Source: Allodiplogaster sudhausi
Lineage: Eukaryota; Nematoda; Chromadorea; Rhabditida; Diplogasteridae
Direction of reading: 5' to 3'
Length of the DNA: 64,000 bases
Assembly: GCA_945643635.1 (NCBI GenBank)
Contig: CALZFC010000040.1
Coordinates: forward strand, 3,613,501 to 3,677,500
Positions 45,101-61,329 of the stretch are shown in pieces. A program made the translations under genes and the position numbers. Below the pieces are notes generated by a model. That model had not been told where the DNA came from and did not search any database. It worked only from the letters and a program-made list of their open reading frames with translations. Each line of letters begins with the position of its first letter. Within the stretch, counting starts at the first letter, position 1.

Positions 45101-47058
45101 GCAATCAACGCGCTTTCTTCGAGAGAATCGACCAGATGAACACTGGCCAGGCTGTTCGTCCTCTTCTTTCTCTGTTTCCTTCTCTTTTTCCTTTCCTTCT
45201 CTTCTTCCTTTCTTTCTCTCATTTCTTTCCTTCTTTCCAATCCAGTGCATTCTACATCACTTCAGACGCAAATGCTGGCAAAGGTGAAGGCCGCGCTGGT
45301 GGACGACAAGCCCGAGACTTTTGCTGACTGTGTCAAGTGGGCTCGTCACCTCTTCCAGGAGCACTACCACAACAACATCGCCCAGATGCTCCACACCTTC
45401 CCTCCTGACCAGGTAGCAGCTCTTCCAGTCGTCCAGTGCCAGTGTTGGCTCTTCCTCTTCCAGTACTCACTCATTATTCTCTCATCCAGGTCACGGATCT
45501 GGGAGTGAAGTTCTGGTCGGGAACGAAGAGATGTCCGCATGTGCTCAACTTTGATCCCAGCCAGGTTTTGTCATTTGTTTCATTCCTCATTTATTCGATG
45601 CGACCTAATTATTAACTGTTTCCTCCACATTCCAACCCTCTGTGTTTCAGCCGGAGCACTTCAACTTTGTGTGGGCGGCGGCAATTCTGAAGGCACAGCA
45701 GTACGGAGTGGCGGCGGAGTTGGACAGGGACGCAGTGGCAGAGATGGCTCGGGTCGTCTCCGTCGAGCCATTCCGACCCAGGGCCGGAGTCAGAATTGCA
45801 GTCACTGATGCAGAAGCACAGCAGGCAAGTTGAGAGAAGAGAGCCTTTCTGTTTGGGGATGTAATCGTTGATTCCTTTTGCAGCAGTCGAATGAAGACCA
45901 CGAGGACGACGGAGAGGAGAGGGTGAATGAGTTGAAGGTCCGCCTGGCCAGACTCTCTTCTTCCACTCGCCATCTCACTCCCATTGACTTCGAGAAGGAC
46001 GACGACTCCAACCATCACATGGAATTCATCACCGCCGCTTCCAATCTGCGCGCTGACAACTACAGTATCCCTCCGGCTGATCGCATGAAGGTGAGTGAAG
46101 AAGGAAAAGAGAAAATTTTTTGAGGATTGCTTCCTGCAGTACTCGTTAAAACGGAATCGTTATCATGATAATCTTGCAGACGAAGCAGATAGCTGGCCGC
46201 ATCATCCCCGCCATTGCAACTACCACCGCAGCCGTTGCTGGTTGGTCTTCCTCACCTCACCTGATTGTTCTTGCATGGCACAATCATTCCACCATGCAAA
46301 TGAGTGAATTGAATGCAGGTTTGGTTTGCGTGGAACTCTACAAAACAGTCCTTGCTGACGGAGAAAAGTTCAACGTGCCAATCGACAAATTCAAGAACGG
46401 CTTCATCAATCTCGCCCTTCCATTCTTTGGCTTCTCTGAACCTATAGCTGCCGCGAAGAAGAAGGTATTCCATCGGCGTTTTTCTCTCTTTCTCTCTTTC
46501 TCTATCGCTCTCTTTCTCTCTATCTCTCTCTCTCCCTCTTTCTTTCTTTCTCTCTGTCTCTATCCCTCTCTTTCTCTCTAGTTTGTCCTCAGCGCTCATT
46601 CCTTTCTTCGCAGTACAACAACACGGCATTCACCCTCTGGGATCGCCTGGATCTGGAAGGCCCAAAGACTCTGAAGGAGCTGAAGGAGTGGGTGGAGCGG
46701 GAGTGCGGAGTGGAAGTGACGATGATCTCTGCCGGCGTCTCTCTCATCTATTCTTTCTTCATGGATGCTCAGAAGAGAGCGACGCGTGAGAATACCGAGT
46801 ACGTGGATCTTTTCCTCTTTCTTGTTATTTTGTTAATCTTTATTACAATTATTCCCAAATGGCAAGTGTTCAGTGTTTGTTCTTGGGATAGTAGGAAATG
46901 AAGTGTTCGGTTGCAGGGTGAAGGTGGTTGTGGAACAAGTCTCACGCACTGCAACTCCCGGCCACGCCCGCGCCGTTACTCTGGAGATCATGGCTTCCGA
47001 CCCGGAGTCTGGAGAGGACGTCGAGATCCCGTACGTCAAGTACAACTTCGTTGTCTAA
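42200..47058 (+). CDS. uba-1: ubiquitin-activating enzyme E1 (UBA1)
   Basis: Activates ubiquitin by adenylation and passes it to E2 enzymes through a thioester; essential in cytosol and nucleus. About twenty exons are in family order. The inactive adenylation half has [17 protein letters not shown] (about 42405). The FCCH region includes [19 protein letters not shown]. The active half has [17 protein letters not shown] (about 44115) and [17 protein letters not shown]. The catalytic Cys is in [17 protein letters not shown] (codon at 44992-44994). The N-terminus reads LDKNLYSRQ; the ubiquitin-fold domain closes the protein with [14 protein letters not shown] and TAA at 47056-47058. AATAAA follows at 47341. 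The start at 42200 is the first Met before the conserved region, though a longer isoform is possible. One intron (46470-46610) is a CT tract. Confidence 0.95.
46476..46582 (+). repeat. CT microsatellite in E1 intron
   Basis: CT-rich tract filling most of the intron between the exons ending IAAAKKK and starting YNNTAF; pyrimidine-rich on the coding strand. Confidence 0.9.
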
Positions 47059-47419
47059 AAGTAGTCTCTGCCAGTTCCCCGTGATCCCCGTGGCGGTGAT
47101 CTCTTTTGTTTGTAAACGTGCAGCTTCCCATCTCTCTGTGAAATATGTTTAATCTTCTCCGTCTCATATTGATTGAATATTACTGGTTTGATCTGAAACT
47201 TTTTATTTATTGTTCGGCCAACGGAGTAACACGCGAGTTTCTCAACTGTTTCGTTTTAAGTAGTATTTTATCACCGAAGTATTGTTTTCGTGCAAGTTGG
47301 TTGGGATGCGTTATGGAGGCAATTTTTTTATTCAAAGTGGAATAAAAATGAGAAAGTATGTGAAATTGTTAGTACTAATCCTAGCATTCGCATAGACAAG
47401 CAGAAGCAACAGTTTGGGA

Positions 47420-47587
47420 ATGGAATGTGAGCTGCCGGCAGAAGTGTGGTTTGCTGATGAACCCTATATTCTGGTACGCTTCAGAGAGATTGCAGAGTTA
47501 CGTGAGATTGATACAACTATGCAAAGAAGAATCAACGAGAGCAGAAAAAGGAAATGCACAGCGAAGCTCGCGGAACTCGATAACTAG
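47420..47587 (+). CDS. short open frame, 55 residues, unknown
   Basis: Reads MECELPAEVWFADEPYIL, then FREIAELREIDTTMQRRINE, and ends AKLAELDN before TAG. It follows a possible AG acceptor. Its charged, helix-friendly composition looks coding, but it sits just past the E1 polyadenylation signal and no family is recognised. It could be a lone small gene or chance. Confidence 0.3.
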   Translation: MECELPAEVWFADEPYILVRFREIAELREIDTTMQRRINESRKRKCTAKLAELDN

Positions 47588-48316
47588 TTAGGTGACACAT
47601 TACATCACTGTAGAACACTATGGTACATTAAGTAAAGTGGCATAAACGATGTTAAACTATTGTATATATATTTTTTTTACATGAATTAGTATTCATATAC
47701 ATAAGAAACAGTCGCATAAGTAATCGTAATAAAACGTCCGTTTTCACCACGAATCATTCTTTAGCTACAGGCTAACAAATGTAATATTTTGATGAAGGTC
47801 TGATAAAGTGAAGAGGGGAAGTTCTCCCGGCTCCATTCAAGCGTAGGCATCCCATGGAAAATAAAGGCGTCTGATCGAATTAAGAAGGGCGTCCCATGCA
47901 AGATTTGGCGTCTCATGAAATTTTTACATACCCGATGACAGAAACAAATGAGTCTCAATAAAATTTAAGGTGTTCCGTATCGTGAATGCACTTTACTTGC
48001 GTTGATTAATCTCTGGGTGCAGAATCCAGCTATTTCATAAAATGAGGTTGTAAATTAGGCTTCTCGGTTAGGCGAAACGTAACATTGCAAAGAGACCAGG
48101 TTTAGTCGGCTTACTTGAGAGAGGCCCTCATGATCTGACGAATTTTTTTGGTGCCGAAAATGAACGCGACCACGGGTAAAATAACTAAGCACTAATGCAG
48201 CTGCCCAGATATTTGATCTCCGTAGAAACCAAAATCGTGAGCTACAGCTGTTATCGGACTCCGAAGGGACGCCGTCTTTTCCATGTGAAGCCTAGCCTTG
48301 AAGTGGGAGAGGCAGC
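47588..48316. other. gap between E1 and the p38 cluster
   Basis: No exon or repeat recognised. The genes on either side converge here, so both 3' ends should lie within it. Confidence 0.4.
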
Positions 48317-50422
<2,106 letters not shown>

Positions 50423-50883
50423 TTCTGTCGAAAGAGATAAAAGATATCGTATGAAGCGAGATTCATGACACTTGTTCAGGAAAATGCAGAAGCAGCAGTC
50501 TGATTGGGATCTTTATGCACATGAGATCAGTAAAAGGATGAGATGAGATCGCTTGGCAGAAATACTGCTTGGCCTTCACAGAATCTGGCTCTTTTGAGAT
50601 CTTCGAGGGTATCACTCGTCTACATTTACAAAGAGAGAGAAAATGTGATCGCAAAAAGTGAAATCACAGATGGAAAAGTTGTTAAACGAAAGAGCGATGA
50701 GATAAAAGAATAAGATGGAGAGGTAGACAACTCACTACTGAAAGGTGAGAGGAAGTGTGCAGAAAACAGGGTCAAGTAAGCAGAGGATAGCGGGGTTGGT
50801 TTACTATGCAATGGTTTCTAGTAGTTCTGAGTTCTAGAAGTTCTCTTCTGACAGGGGATAATGTGTTTACTATGCAATGGTTT

Positions 50884-52966
<2,083 letters not shown>

Positions 52967-53614
52967 CGAATGTACGAATTGTACGGCTGGCGAGTTCATC
53001 GCCTCCGCTGCTCCCTCATTTCTCCATTCTCTCTAGGCACATCTAAAGACATGGACACACGCACAACGTATGTCTACTCATTAACCCTCGCAAACCCATC
53101 CAACATTAATATACCCATTACGGTTACTTAATTTTTGAGCCGATAGTGTGCTAAAATTACAGCGAGACAATCAAATAAACAGCTCAAATATATCGTTATT
53201 ACGCGCTGACCATCAGTAACAGCCGCAGTCACATGATAAACAAGTACTGAATAATCTCTTTATCACTAAGAAATTGAAAGTGGACAACGTGACTAGTGAG
53301 AGTAAAAAATGATACATTAAACAAGATCGGAACAAGCTTAGTACGTCTCCTTTATAATCTTCCCCGAAGAAGCCTAATGACCGTGTTGAAGAGGCAGAGA
53401 AACGGAAGACTGTACCTGTACGCGTGACAACGGAATACATTAAATACTCGATTTACAAGATGGAACTTTGCCGCAGAGATCGAGTTTCTTCAGCATGACT
53501 ACAAGATGTGGAGACATGAACAGAAATTCTCCGCTTTCTCACCGACCAAAGATATGAACATTACCATAGAATTGATTATTCACAAGTTCATCGGGAATGG
53601 TTCCGCGGCTCAAT
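52967..53614. other. spacer between the pmk-3- and pmk-2-position kinases
   Basis: About 650 bp, longer than the roughly 100-bp spacers usual inside C. elegans operons. No exon or recognisable element seen. Confidence 0.4.
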
Positions 53615-55614
53615 CTATTGGAAAACCGGCGAGTGCTCGTCTCCAGAGAAGTTTTGAATCTCCTCCCAGATCACTTCTGAAACATATTGAAAACTGGGGA
53701 ATAAGGGAAGGAGAGAGAGAGAGGAAGTCAGATGCAGAAAGAGTGAGGGGACATAGAAATTAGAGAGAGCGAGAGATAGAGATAGATACAGACATGAGTG
53801 TGAGACAGAGAGAGAGAGAGAGAGAGAGAGAACGAGAGAAAGGGTGAGCATGAAAAGAGAGAGAGAGAAAGGTGAGAGAGAAACAAAGACAGTGAGATAT
53901 AGAGTGAAAATGAAAAGAGAGCGAGAGTGAAAGGTGAGAGAGAGAGAGATAGAGACAGAGAGACAGCGAGAGATAGAGTGAAAATTAAAAAGAGAGAGGG
54001 GGCATACCCTTCCACTGCTCGAGAGTCCTTCGCTCTCCCTCATCATCAAGAGTGAATGGTTCGGGAGCGACAGGTTCGTCATCGTCCTGGTGGTACTCCT
54101 TGACGTACTCGTGTCTGAGTGCCTCGTCCACAGACATCCTCCTCTCTGGATCCAGCACGAGCATCTTGTCGAGGAAGTCGATGGCAACGACGGGGAGGCC
54201 GTGGAAGTATTCGTAGAAGTCTTGTCGTGGTCGGTCGGGGTGCGAGGTTGCAATGACTTGCCGCATGGCCATTCCATTACTCGCTTCGATCTAAAAACAA
54301 ATCTAGCATTTCTTCTCTCTACAGTCAATATTGTAATGTGTACAACTGAATAAAGAACCTTAGCGAGAAGAATGGCATCGGGAGAACCACACAGGCGTGT
54401 TATCATGTCGTACTGGGCATTGGAGTCTCCAGGGAAGAGGATGTGAGTGGTCATCAACTCTGCCGCGATGCAACCAACGGACCAGATGTCAGCTGAGAGG
54501 ACTGAAGTTGGGGTTGACAGGAAAAGAAAGAGCATTCCTACCCTGGGTGTCGTAGGAGTTGATCTTCCAGTAGATGACCTCGGGACTTCGATACCACCTC
54601 GTCATGACGTAAGTGGAGAGTGCCGTGTTGTTCCTGGCGAGGGTCCTCGCCAGACCGAAGTCCAGGACCGTGAGATCGCAACTCTGAGTCACGGCCAGAT
54701 TGCCTGGTTTCAGATCGCGATGCATAACCTGGAAAGTAAAGAATAAAACAGTCCACCACCTCCAGGCCATTTACATTCGCAGAGTGGATGTATTTAACGG
54801 CGCGCAGAAGTTGATAGATCAGGAACTTCGCGTGCTCTTCCGAGATGATTCGAGTCAGATTCTCGCGCTGACTCTTCAGAATCTGGTGGAGACTGTTTCC
54901 GGCGAACTCCGTCACAATATATCTGAAAGTACTTACACCACTAAAAACAAGGGTGAATGAACAAGAGAGTAAAAAAAAGAAGTGACAACTTATCACTTCA
55001 TTCGATGAGTAAATAAATGGAAAAGAAAGCTCGAAACGAACACATCCTTGAAGAAGTCGAGTCTAGTGTCGGGAGAGTACAAGTCGACAGCTCGGATTAC
55101 ATTGTCATGCCTCATCATCTGGAGAAGCCTCAACTCGCGATACGCTCGGCGTGCCTGGAAATAAGAAGAGAGATGGTGGGATTGGCTAATAGAACAGTCT
55201 TCTGGCATACGTTATGGACGTTGTTGAATGGAAGATGAAGCTTCTTTATGGCAACCACTCGGTCGGCTCCATCACGAGAGGTCATCTTCGATTTGCTGCA
55301 GACAGGAAGTTGATTAAGGAAGCAGCCTTGAGATGAGAAGAGAAAAGATAAGAAGAGGGCGGAGCTGACATGACATTCCCGTAGCTGCCACCGCCGAGAT
55401 ACTCCACACTCATGGAATAGCCAAGGGGGACGGCGAAGCGAATCGTGTTCAGGGTCACGAAGTTGAAGTTGCGATTCGACTGAGAGACCGGAGCAGAAGA
55501 GGAGGGATCATTCATCCTCTCCACTCCATTGCTCTTCCCTTTTCCATTCCCATTCGCATCTCCTGATCCATTCATTGTTGTGATTGTCGTGGATGTCGGG
55601 TCGCTCTCCATCAT
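53615..55614 (-). CDS. divergent p38-type MAP kinase, pmk-3 position, S-T-Y activation loop
   Basis: First in transcription order of the MAP kinase cluster. From the ATG at 55614 an Asn/Ser/Gly-rich leader of about 55 residues precedes [19 protein letters not shown], then [14 protein letters not shown] (ATP Lys). Next are [57 protein letters not shown] and [14 protein letters not shown]. The activation loop reads [16 protein letters not shown]: Ser-Thr-Tyr (54610-54618) stands where p38 has Thr-Gly-Tyr and C. elegans PMK-3 has Thr-Gln-Tyr. [20 protein letters not shown] and [20 protein letters not shown] follow. It ends [19 protein letters not shown]. Catalytic residues are intact. The last intron is about 300 bp of GA-rich repeat. 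Confidence 0.9.
53700..54000 (+). repeat. GA-rich repeat in the last intron of the pmk-3-position kinase
   Basis: Imperfect (GA)n with a longer repeated unit containing GAGTGAAAATGAAAAGAGAG. Pyrimidine-rich on the coding strand. Confidence 0.85.
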
Positions 55615-56209
55615 TACTCTGTACGACGGACTTGTCTTGCAGTCTGAATCAAGTTACTTCCTCGAAAAGAGTATTCGACAGGCAGATCTGATTGAAGCCG
55701 ACTTATCATGCAAACGATGCAAACCATGCGAGGCAAAGAGAGAGTTTGGGAGGAGAAAGAGAGAGAGAGAGAGAAAGCAGAGGAAAGAAGAAGCACCTCC
55801 TGGTCGTGGTCGCTTCGTCTTTTGATGTCGGATGCAGGTGAGGCTATTGCCCATGACACGAAGCAAGAAATAGAGGGATGGAGAGAGAACACGGGGAAAG
55901 AGAGCGAAAGAGAAAAAGAGATTTCTTCTAGCCCGACAAGTCACACAACTGGCACAGCAGAACAGAAGCCTCAGACGGATGCTTGGCTGATGACAGACTA
56001 ACCAGAAGAAGCCATGGGAGGATGGTTCTCCCCTCCCTCTGTTCCTCTTCTCTTCTCTTCCGATCTTCAACCTTGTTTCGACACCATGATTATTCTCTCT
56101 TGACTGAGTCACTCAAAGATATTTGTTGTGGGAAGCGAGCCAGTCAAGACAATCTGCCAGTCATTTCTCAGTACACTTTATTCCGCTCAGAAAACGAATA
56201 TAACAGTGC
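55615..56209. other. gap upstream of the MAP kinase cluster
   Basis: Has a GA tract near 55745-55785. TTTATT at 56177-56182 is AATAAA on the minus strand, the probable polyadenylation signal of the TMEM200-like gene. It should also contain the promoter of the kinase cluster. Confidence 0.5.
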
Positions 56210-58101
56210 CTAGAACTGGCTCTTCTGCCTGCGACTCCTCGAGGAAGACCCCGACCGATGGGGCGGGGCCATACTCCGCGCCCTTCTCACCGTGTCAGAC
56301 GACGTCGCCGCACTCGTGATCGACTCCCGTCGCTGCTTATTCTCTCGCACCATGCTCGCTGCGTCCACCACCGCAGAGTGGTATCTCAAGAGGAGAGAGA
56401 GAGCGAAAGCGAGAGAGAGAGAAAGACAACGAGAGATATATATATAGAGAGAGAAAGACCTGGTTAGACTGGCAGCCCTGAGCGTGTTGTACGGACTGGC
56501 GACGAAGACACTGCTCGGAGATCGACCATGCAGGGACAAGGTTGAACAGCCAGCGATGCTGTAATACAACTACCTCTGATTTGACTGTTCTTAAGCAGTA
56601 TCTCTGAAAAGATCTTGTTTCTCGCAACCGGTCTTCACTATTTTGTGTCATGTGCAGAGGTGCGTGCGGCCCGGCCCTCTCTAAATTTCCAAGGCACTCC
56701 CGTGCCAATTCGGGCCAGATCCAACCTACGGGCTTAGGCTTAGGCCGATTATTTCATCCCAAACCAATAATGCGAATTCTTTTGTCACGACTTCTCTGAA
56801 ATATGTAGCGCTTCTCATGTAGAAAACATATACAAAAATGTTAGCTCTTACAGCATGCTTCAAAAAATAAAAGGGCTGAAAACTGCAGCCTTGGCTGGGC
56901 CGAGATGGCCGGCCCAAACAATCTGAGCCAGCCGTATCTGGTCATGTGATCTACAATCTAGGTGCAAACGTACATCACAAATGAAATAAACAAAGAACGA
57001 AAGGTGGCTGACACTGGTGGGAAGAGCTTGAGCTCATCGGCGGGTCTGACGATGTGGGAGTGAGCGTACTTGTTCTCCAGAACTGGATAGGCCGGAGGAG
57101 GGAGTGGCTGGTATGGATCCCTCTCGAACATTGGCTCAGGCTCCTCAATTACAACATTAAACACCTTATCTGAAAATTCCATATAACTGTAAACATATTT
57201 ACTCCCAAGTATACTACATCAAATTTCTTGCATTGTGCATACAAATTCACCTTGTAAGTTGTGGTTACGGTGCGGACCCGAGCGGGAATGCTGTGTTGCT
57301 TCGTGTGGTGCATATAGAGTTTGAAGAACTGCAACAAGATGACAACCAGATAGGAAATATTCAGGGATTTGGTTACATTGGACGTCCGAATGGTGCAGCA
57401 GAGCGAGCAAAGGAGCAGAAAGATGCCCAGGACAATCGTAATGGGGCCGATGATTTGAATGGGAGGCGGCATGATCATCCGCTCTGCAGGCCATCGCCAG
57501 AATGGACTGTCGTACACAATGAAGTAGCCGAGCAATGTCTGCAGGCTGTCGCTCGTTTCCAAAGGAACTCTTAGATGTGGAACAAGGAATCCTGACCATG
57601 AGAGCCCCTCCTATCACGAGAAACACTCCGAATGCACACGAACAAACTGCCGACGTTGAACCCCGGAACTTGCTAAAAAAAAAAACAGGAATTTTATTGC
57701 GAGCTTAAAAGCCCAGGCAAAACAAACTCGGTTCTGTAGGGAAAGAAGCCAAAGTTGGCAGGATAGAGAACATCCCATCCCTTCGGGTAATAGTAGAAGA
57801 AGGGATCTCGCTGGGCCATGGGGCCGAAGTGGAGTACACGTTGATTGCCAGTCCAGGCGGAGGGGTCGATCTCCCCCGAGCCCGCCTGCACCATCTCATC
57901 CTTCTTGTGCGTGATTTGCAGCTTGTCTCAAAGGGAAATGATAGAGAAGAAAAGAAAGAAAAAAGAGAGCGGACTGTGTGGCCGGCGCTTCTTCTTGACG
58001 GTCTGGTGGTCTTGATGAGAAGAGAAGAGAAGATGAGTCCTCCGCATTCCTTCTCTCCCCGCTCCGCCCGAGGCTGGCGCAGATTGTCTCTTTCCGCCCA
58101 T
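56210..58101 (-). CDS. two-span membrane protein, TMEM200-like
   Basis: A small membrane protein of unknown role. Exons join in phase from ATG 58101 (MGGKRQSAPASGGAGREGM) to a stop at 56210. The body has NKLQITHKKDEMVQAGSGE, AQRDPFFYYYPKGWDV, then span 1 (CAFGVFLVIGGALM) joined to TLLGYFIVYDSPFW, and span 2 (IIGPITIVLGIFLLLCSLCC). The pair of hairpin spans joined by a short loop, with long cytosolic tails, is the TMEM200 layout. After FERDPYQPLPPPAYPVLENK, the C-terminal exons end in a Ser/Arg-rich tail (MAPPHRSGSSSRSRRQKSQF). The ATG follows directly on a TTTTAG acceptor, so the mRNA may be trans-spliced or have a 5' UTR intron. TMEM200 assignment is moderate. Confidence 0.65.
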
Positions 58102-59013
58102 CTAAAACACTACTATCGTCTTTAGAACGAAAATGGCAAGAAATAAATCGAAAAGGAAAAAATACTCGTACGAATAAATGATGAATAATATGTATGTACA
58201 TCTATATATTATCATGTAAATACGGCAGCGGTTCAAAAAAATTCGTAAAATGATGTCCACAAACCATCTTTGCGGATGACGAAGGGGACGAAAAGTCCGC
58301 GTGATTGGCTAACCTGTAAAAAAAGATTGAGCCGGAGTACTAGCAGCCTATTATGCCTAGGAAGGAACAAAAATGTGCCCAGGGCGAGGGGAGCTTCCGC
58401 ATGGCCTCGGGAGGGCTGGCGGATTCACTGATGTAATGTGTGAGTAGAGACGGAAGAGTCAGTGCGTATTGATCACTTCTGCTAATCAAGCATCTGTAGA
58501 CGACTTCAACGCCGAAGCCGATCTTCATTTCGGACACTTTTCGCAACTATAATTACAATTTTGCATGTTACATGCATTAATGCTCAACATAATACCGTGA
58601 AAGCGACAATAATTTGAGCGTAAGAAGTCGAAAATATGGATGAATGAGAGAAGAACAGAAGAATGCGAACGAGAAATACACATCGAGTGTTGCCATTTCC
58701 CAGGCTGCGCATGTCTCTTCTATCGACCACTTCCATTCATGGAATTTCGGTGTGTCTCCTCGTGTGTATGATCGACGTTTACCATTTACCCAAACGAGAG
58801 AGAAGGCTTCGAGAGGCGCAGAAAAATAGCAGACACTAGGAAAAGCTTAACTCCTGATCGTGAGACGGTTTTGTAGGATGTCAGCGAACTTTTACATTTC
58901 TTGGCTGTCTCACCATGGCCAATTGCTATCTTTCTTTATTGCTCGTATGATAAGCGTCCTGTATAATGAAGCACTCTCCTTTAATTTTTCTCTTTTTGCA
59001 GAGGCCAGTCAGC
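58102..59013. other. divergent gap between TMEM200-like and adenosine deaminase genes
   Basis: Presumably holds both promoters. A short minus-strand open stretch at 58510-58540 (MKIGFGVEVVYR) could be a 5' exon but is not supported further. Confidence 0.4.
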
Positions 59014-61329
59014 ATGGTTCATCTTCCCCCAAGGCTCCAGGAAAATTTGCTGCATAACAGGTTAATTGCGTTGATCATTACATTTTGCGGTATTACTATT
59101 CCCACCCCAAAGGTCGAACTTTTTTTTCAATTTTTTTTTCACTCTAATTCACCCCTATGGAGTTTTCGGTACGGGCAATACGAATATAATATCTATATCT
59201 TGTCATTATGACATTTTCACACTGTTTGGTAAGTTTAGGGAAGCAGGATGCATGTTTTGCACCTCCCACGCACTTTGCGACGGTCATTGAGTGAAGCCAG
59301 AGGATGAAATGAATATGGTATTTGTTTTCCCCGTGCCGAAACCCTTCGAAAATTTTTTTTTCTAATGTGTCAACAGTGCCCATTTCGAGATTTTACTTTT
59401 CCTTCTGAAAGCGCCTCCTGTTTTCATTGTGACAAGTGTCAGATTGTTTTGTGCGCAGTGGCAACCTTCCGAAGATTTCACCACCGGTGCCTACGGATGA
59501 GCAGAAGAGACTCTTTTCTTTCCCCAAGGTCGAGCTTCATCTCCATCTCGACGGTTCTCCCCGGTGGCAGACCATTCTCGACGTTGCAGAGTTCGTTGAT
59601 CTTCTTTAACAACTTTGAAAATACTTAGTGTTTTGAGTGTAGAAAACGTGGAATGTCTGCTGGAGGAGCGAAGACTGAAGAGGAGCTGAGAAAGCTCGTA
59701 GTGACTCACGAACCAGCAGATCTCGGTCGAGTTCTCGAGGCCTTTTCCGTCTTCCTGCCCATAATTCGGTGATTCTCTAACTTCTCATTCTGATCAACGT
59801 TAATTTTGAGAGGCAGTGCTGAGGCCCTTGAAAGAATTGCGTACGAGACTTGCAAGGACCAAGCAGCGAGTGGAGTTGTGTATTTCGAAGCCAGGTTTGA
59901 AAACATTTCCTGATCCTTGGGAGTTATTGTTGCACTTCTTCAGATACAATGCGCAGCTTCTGGCTGATGTTAGTTCTGGAGCAGCTTACCATTTTATTCG
60001 CAAAAGCTGCGAAGCAAAAATGAGTGGAGTGAGGAGGAGAGCCATCTGAATTGTGTGTTGTGGTTGAGTTGACGCCTCTTGGTGTAGTGGAAGCAGTCCA
60101 TCGTGGACTCGAGAAGGGCCGACTGGACTTTGGAGTCGACTCCCGGCAGATTCTCTGCTGTATTCGTGGACTTGAACAATACGATGAGCAAGTCGTTCAA
60201 CTCAGTTAGTTTCTATTATTTCTATGCCACAATTTACACATTCAATACTTTCATCAGCTCATTGGAACACGCTGATAAATGCATCTTTTGTCCATTGGAT
60301 AAAAAGCAACATTTATGTACAGTAGTCTGAACTAGCAAAGATGATTTCAGTCGAGTCGTGCAAAGATCTCGGAGTGGTTGGAATTGACGTGGCAGGCAGC
60401 GCAAGCGGGACAGATGAGCAGTACCAGGAATCAGTGAAGCGAGCATTCAGGGTTCGGCTTTTCTTCCATTTTCCCTCTTATTCTTCTTCAATAAAAAAGA
60501 AGTCGTATTTTAGATGGCTAAAGCTCTGGGAATTCACCGGACTGCCCACGCGGGAGAGAGCGGAACCGACAAGGAAGTCCTCATTGTCCGTTTGTCCTTT
60601 TTCCATTCCGGTTTCCAACCATATAATTCAGTCTGATAATGATTGTTGCTCTAATGCAGGCAGTGAATGAGATGTCAGCAGAGCGAATTGGTCATGGCTA
60701 CCGTATCCTTCGCAGTGAACAGTCGTATAAAGAATACTTCGTGCCAGGACCCAATCAGAAGCACAATTTACATCTCGAGGCGTGTCCGTACCCGTCAGTT
60801 ATGACTGGTAGTGTGCATTGGATTGGAACAACCATCCCATTGCACGGTTAGGCGTAATTTCTTCTTATTACTTTCTTTCTCTCCCCCTTCTCTCTCTCTC
60901 TCTCTCTCTTTCTCTGTTTCACTCTCTTCAATCTTGTCCAGTTGGGCGAAGGATGAAGTGTCGTTCTCGCTGTCTCGAGACGACCCAACCTGCTTCGGCA
61001 ATTCTCCCCTGTCTGAACTTGCTCTCGCCAACTCCTCCATCGGCCTCAGCGTCTACCAGCTTTGGAAATGTGTACGTTTAAAGATTCAAATAATGAAGGA
61101 TAATGTTTTCAGCAGACCATTTCGTACTAGGTTCTATTTCCTGTACAATAACCATTAATTAATTGCCACGATCAACATATTATTTTGTAATAACTTGATC
61201 TAAATATTTCATTGATCTTTCCCTAATCTTCAGCAGCTTAATGCGGCTGAGCATTGCTTCTTGGAGGCCGACAAGAAGGCCGAACTCATTGAGAGAATCA
61301 AAGCTGCCGAGCCTCCTCAAAATAGTTGA
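59014..61329 (+). CDS. adenosine deaminase (ADA)
   Basis: A zinc hydrolase converting adenosine to inosine in purine salvage. Exon 1 (59014-59060, MVHLPPRLQENLLHN) follows a TTTTTGCAG acceptor and joins in phase to the exon with LFSFPKVELHLHLDG, the zinc-binding H-x-H. Then LVVTHEPADLGRVLEAF, LERIAYETCKDQAASGVVYF, VVVELTPLGVVEAVHRGLEK, DFGVDSRQILCCIRGLEQYD, GIDVAGSASGTDEQY, TAHAGESGTDKE (metal/catalytic His and Glu), AERIGHGYR (catalytic His) and FSLSRDDPTCFGNSPLSELA (the Asp pair). It ends LIERIKAAEPPQNS. All catalytic residues are present. Intron 1 (59061-59446) contains a decayed inverted-repeat element; a CT tract lies at 60885-60926. Confidence 0.94.
59105..59375. mobile_element. decayed MITE-like inverted repeat in ADA intron 1
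   Basis: A left part with GGAGTTTTCGGTACGGGCAA and a right part whose complement reads GGGTTTCGGCACGGGGAAAA form a diverged inverted pair with T-runs outside. The left arm also resembles the MITE at 37.6 kb (shared AATTCAC, GTACG and ACGAATATAA steps). Confidence 0.45.

Noticed and set aside
54036..54535. Separate 300-codon gene running through the GA repeat at the end of the pmk-3-position kinase
   Set aside because: It fuses true kinase exon sequence with repeat read-through in an intron; the kinase exon ending EQWK and the final exon join in phase without it.
56731..56745. TTAGGCTTAGGC, two copies of the nematode telomere repeat
   Set aside because: Two hexamers occur by chance; there is no longer array and no degenerate copies nearby.
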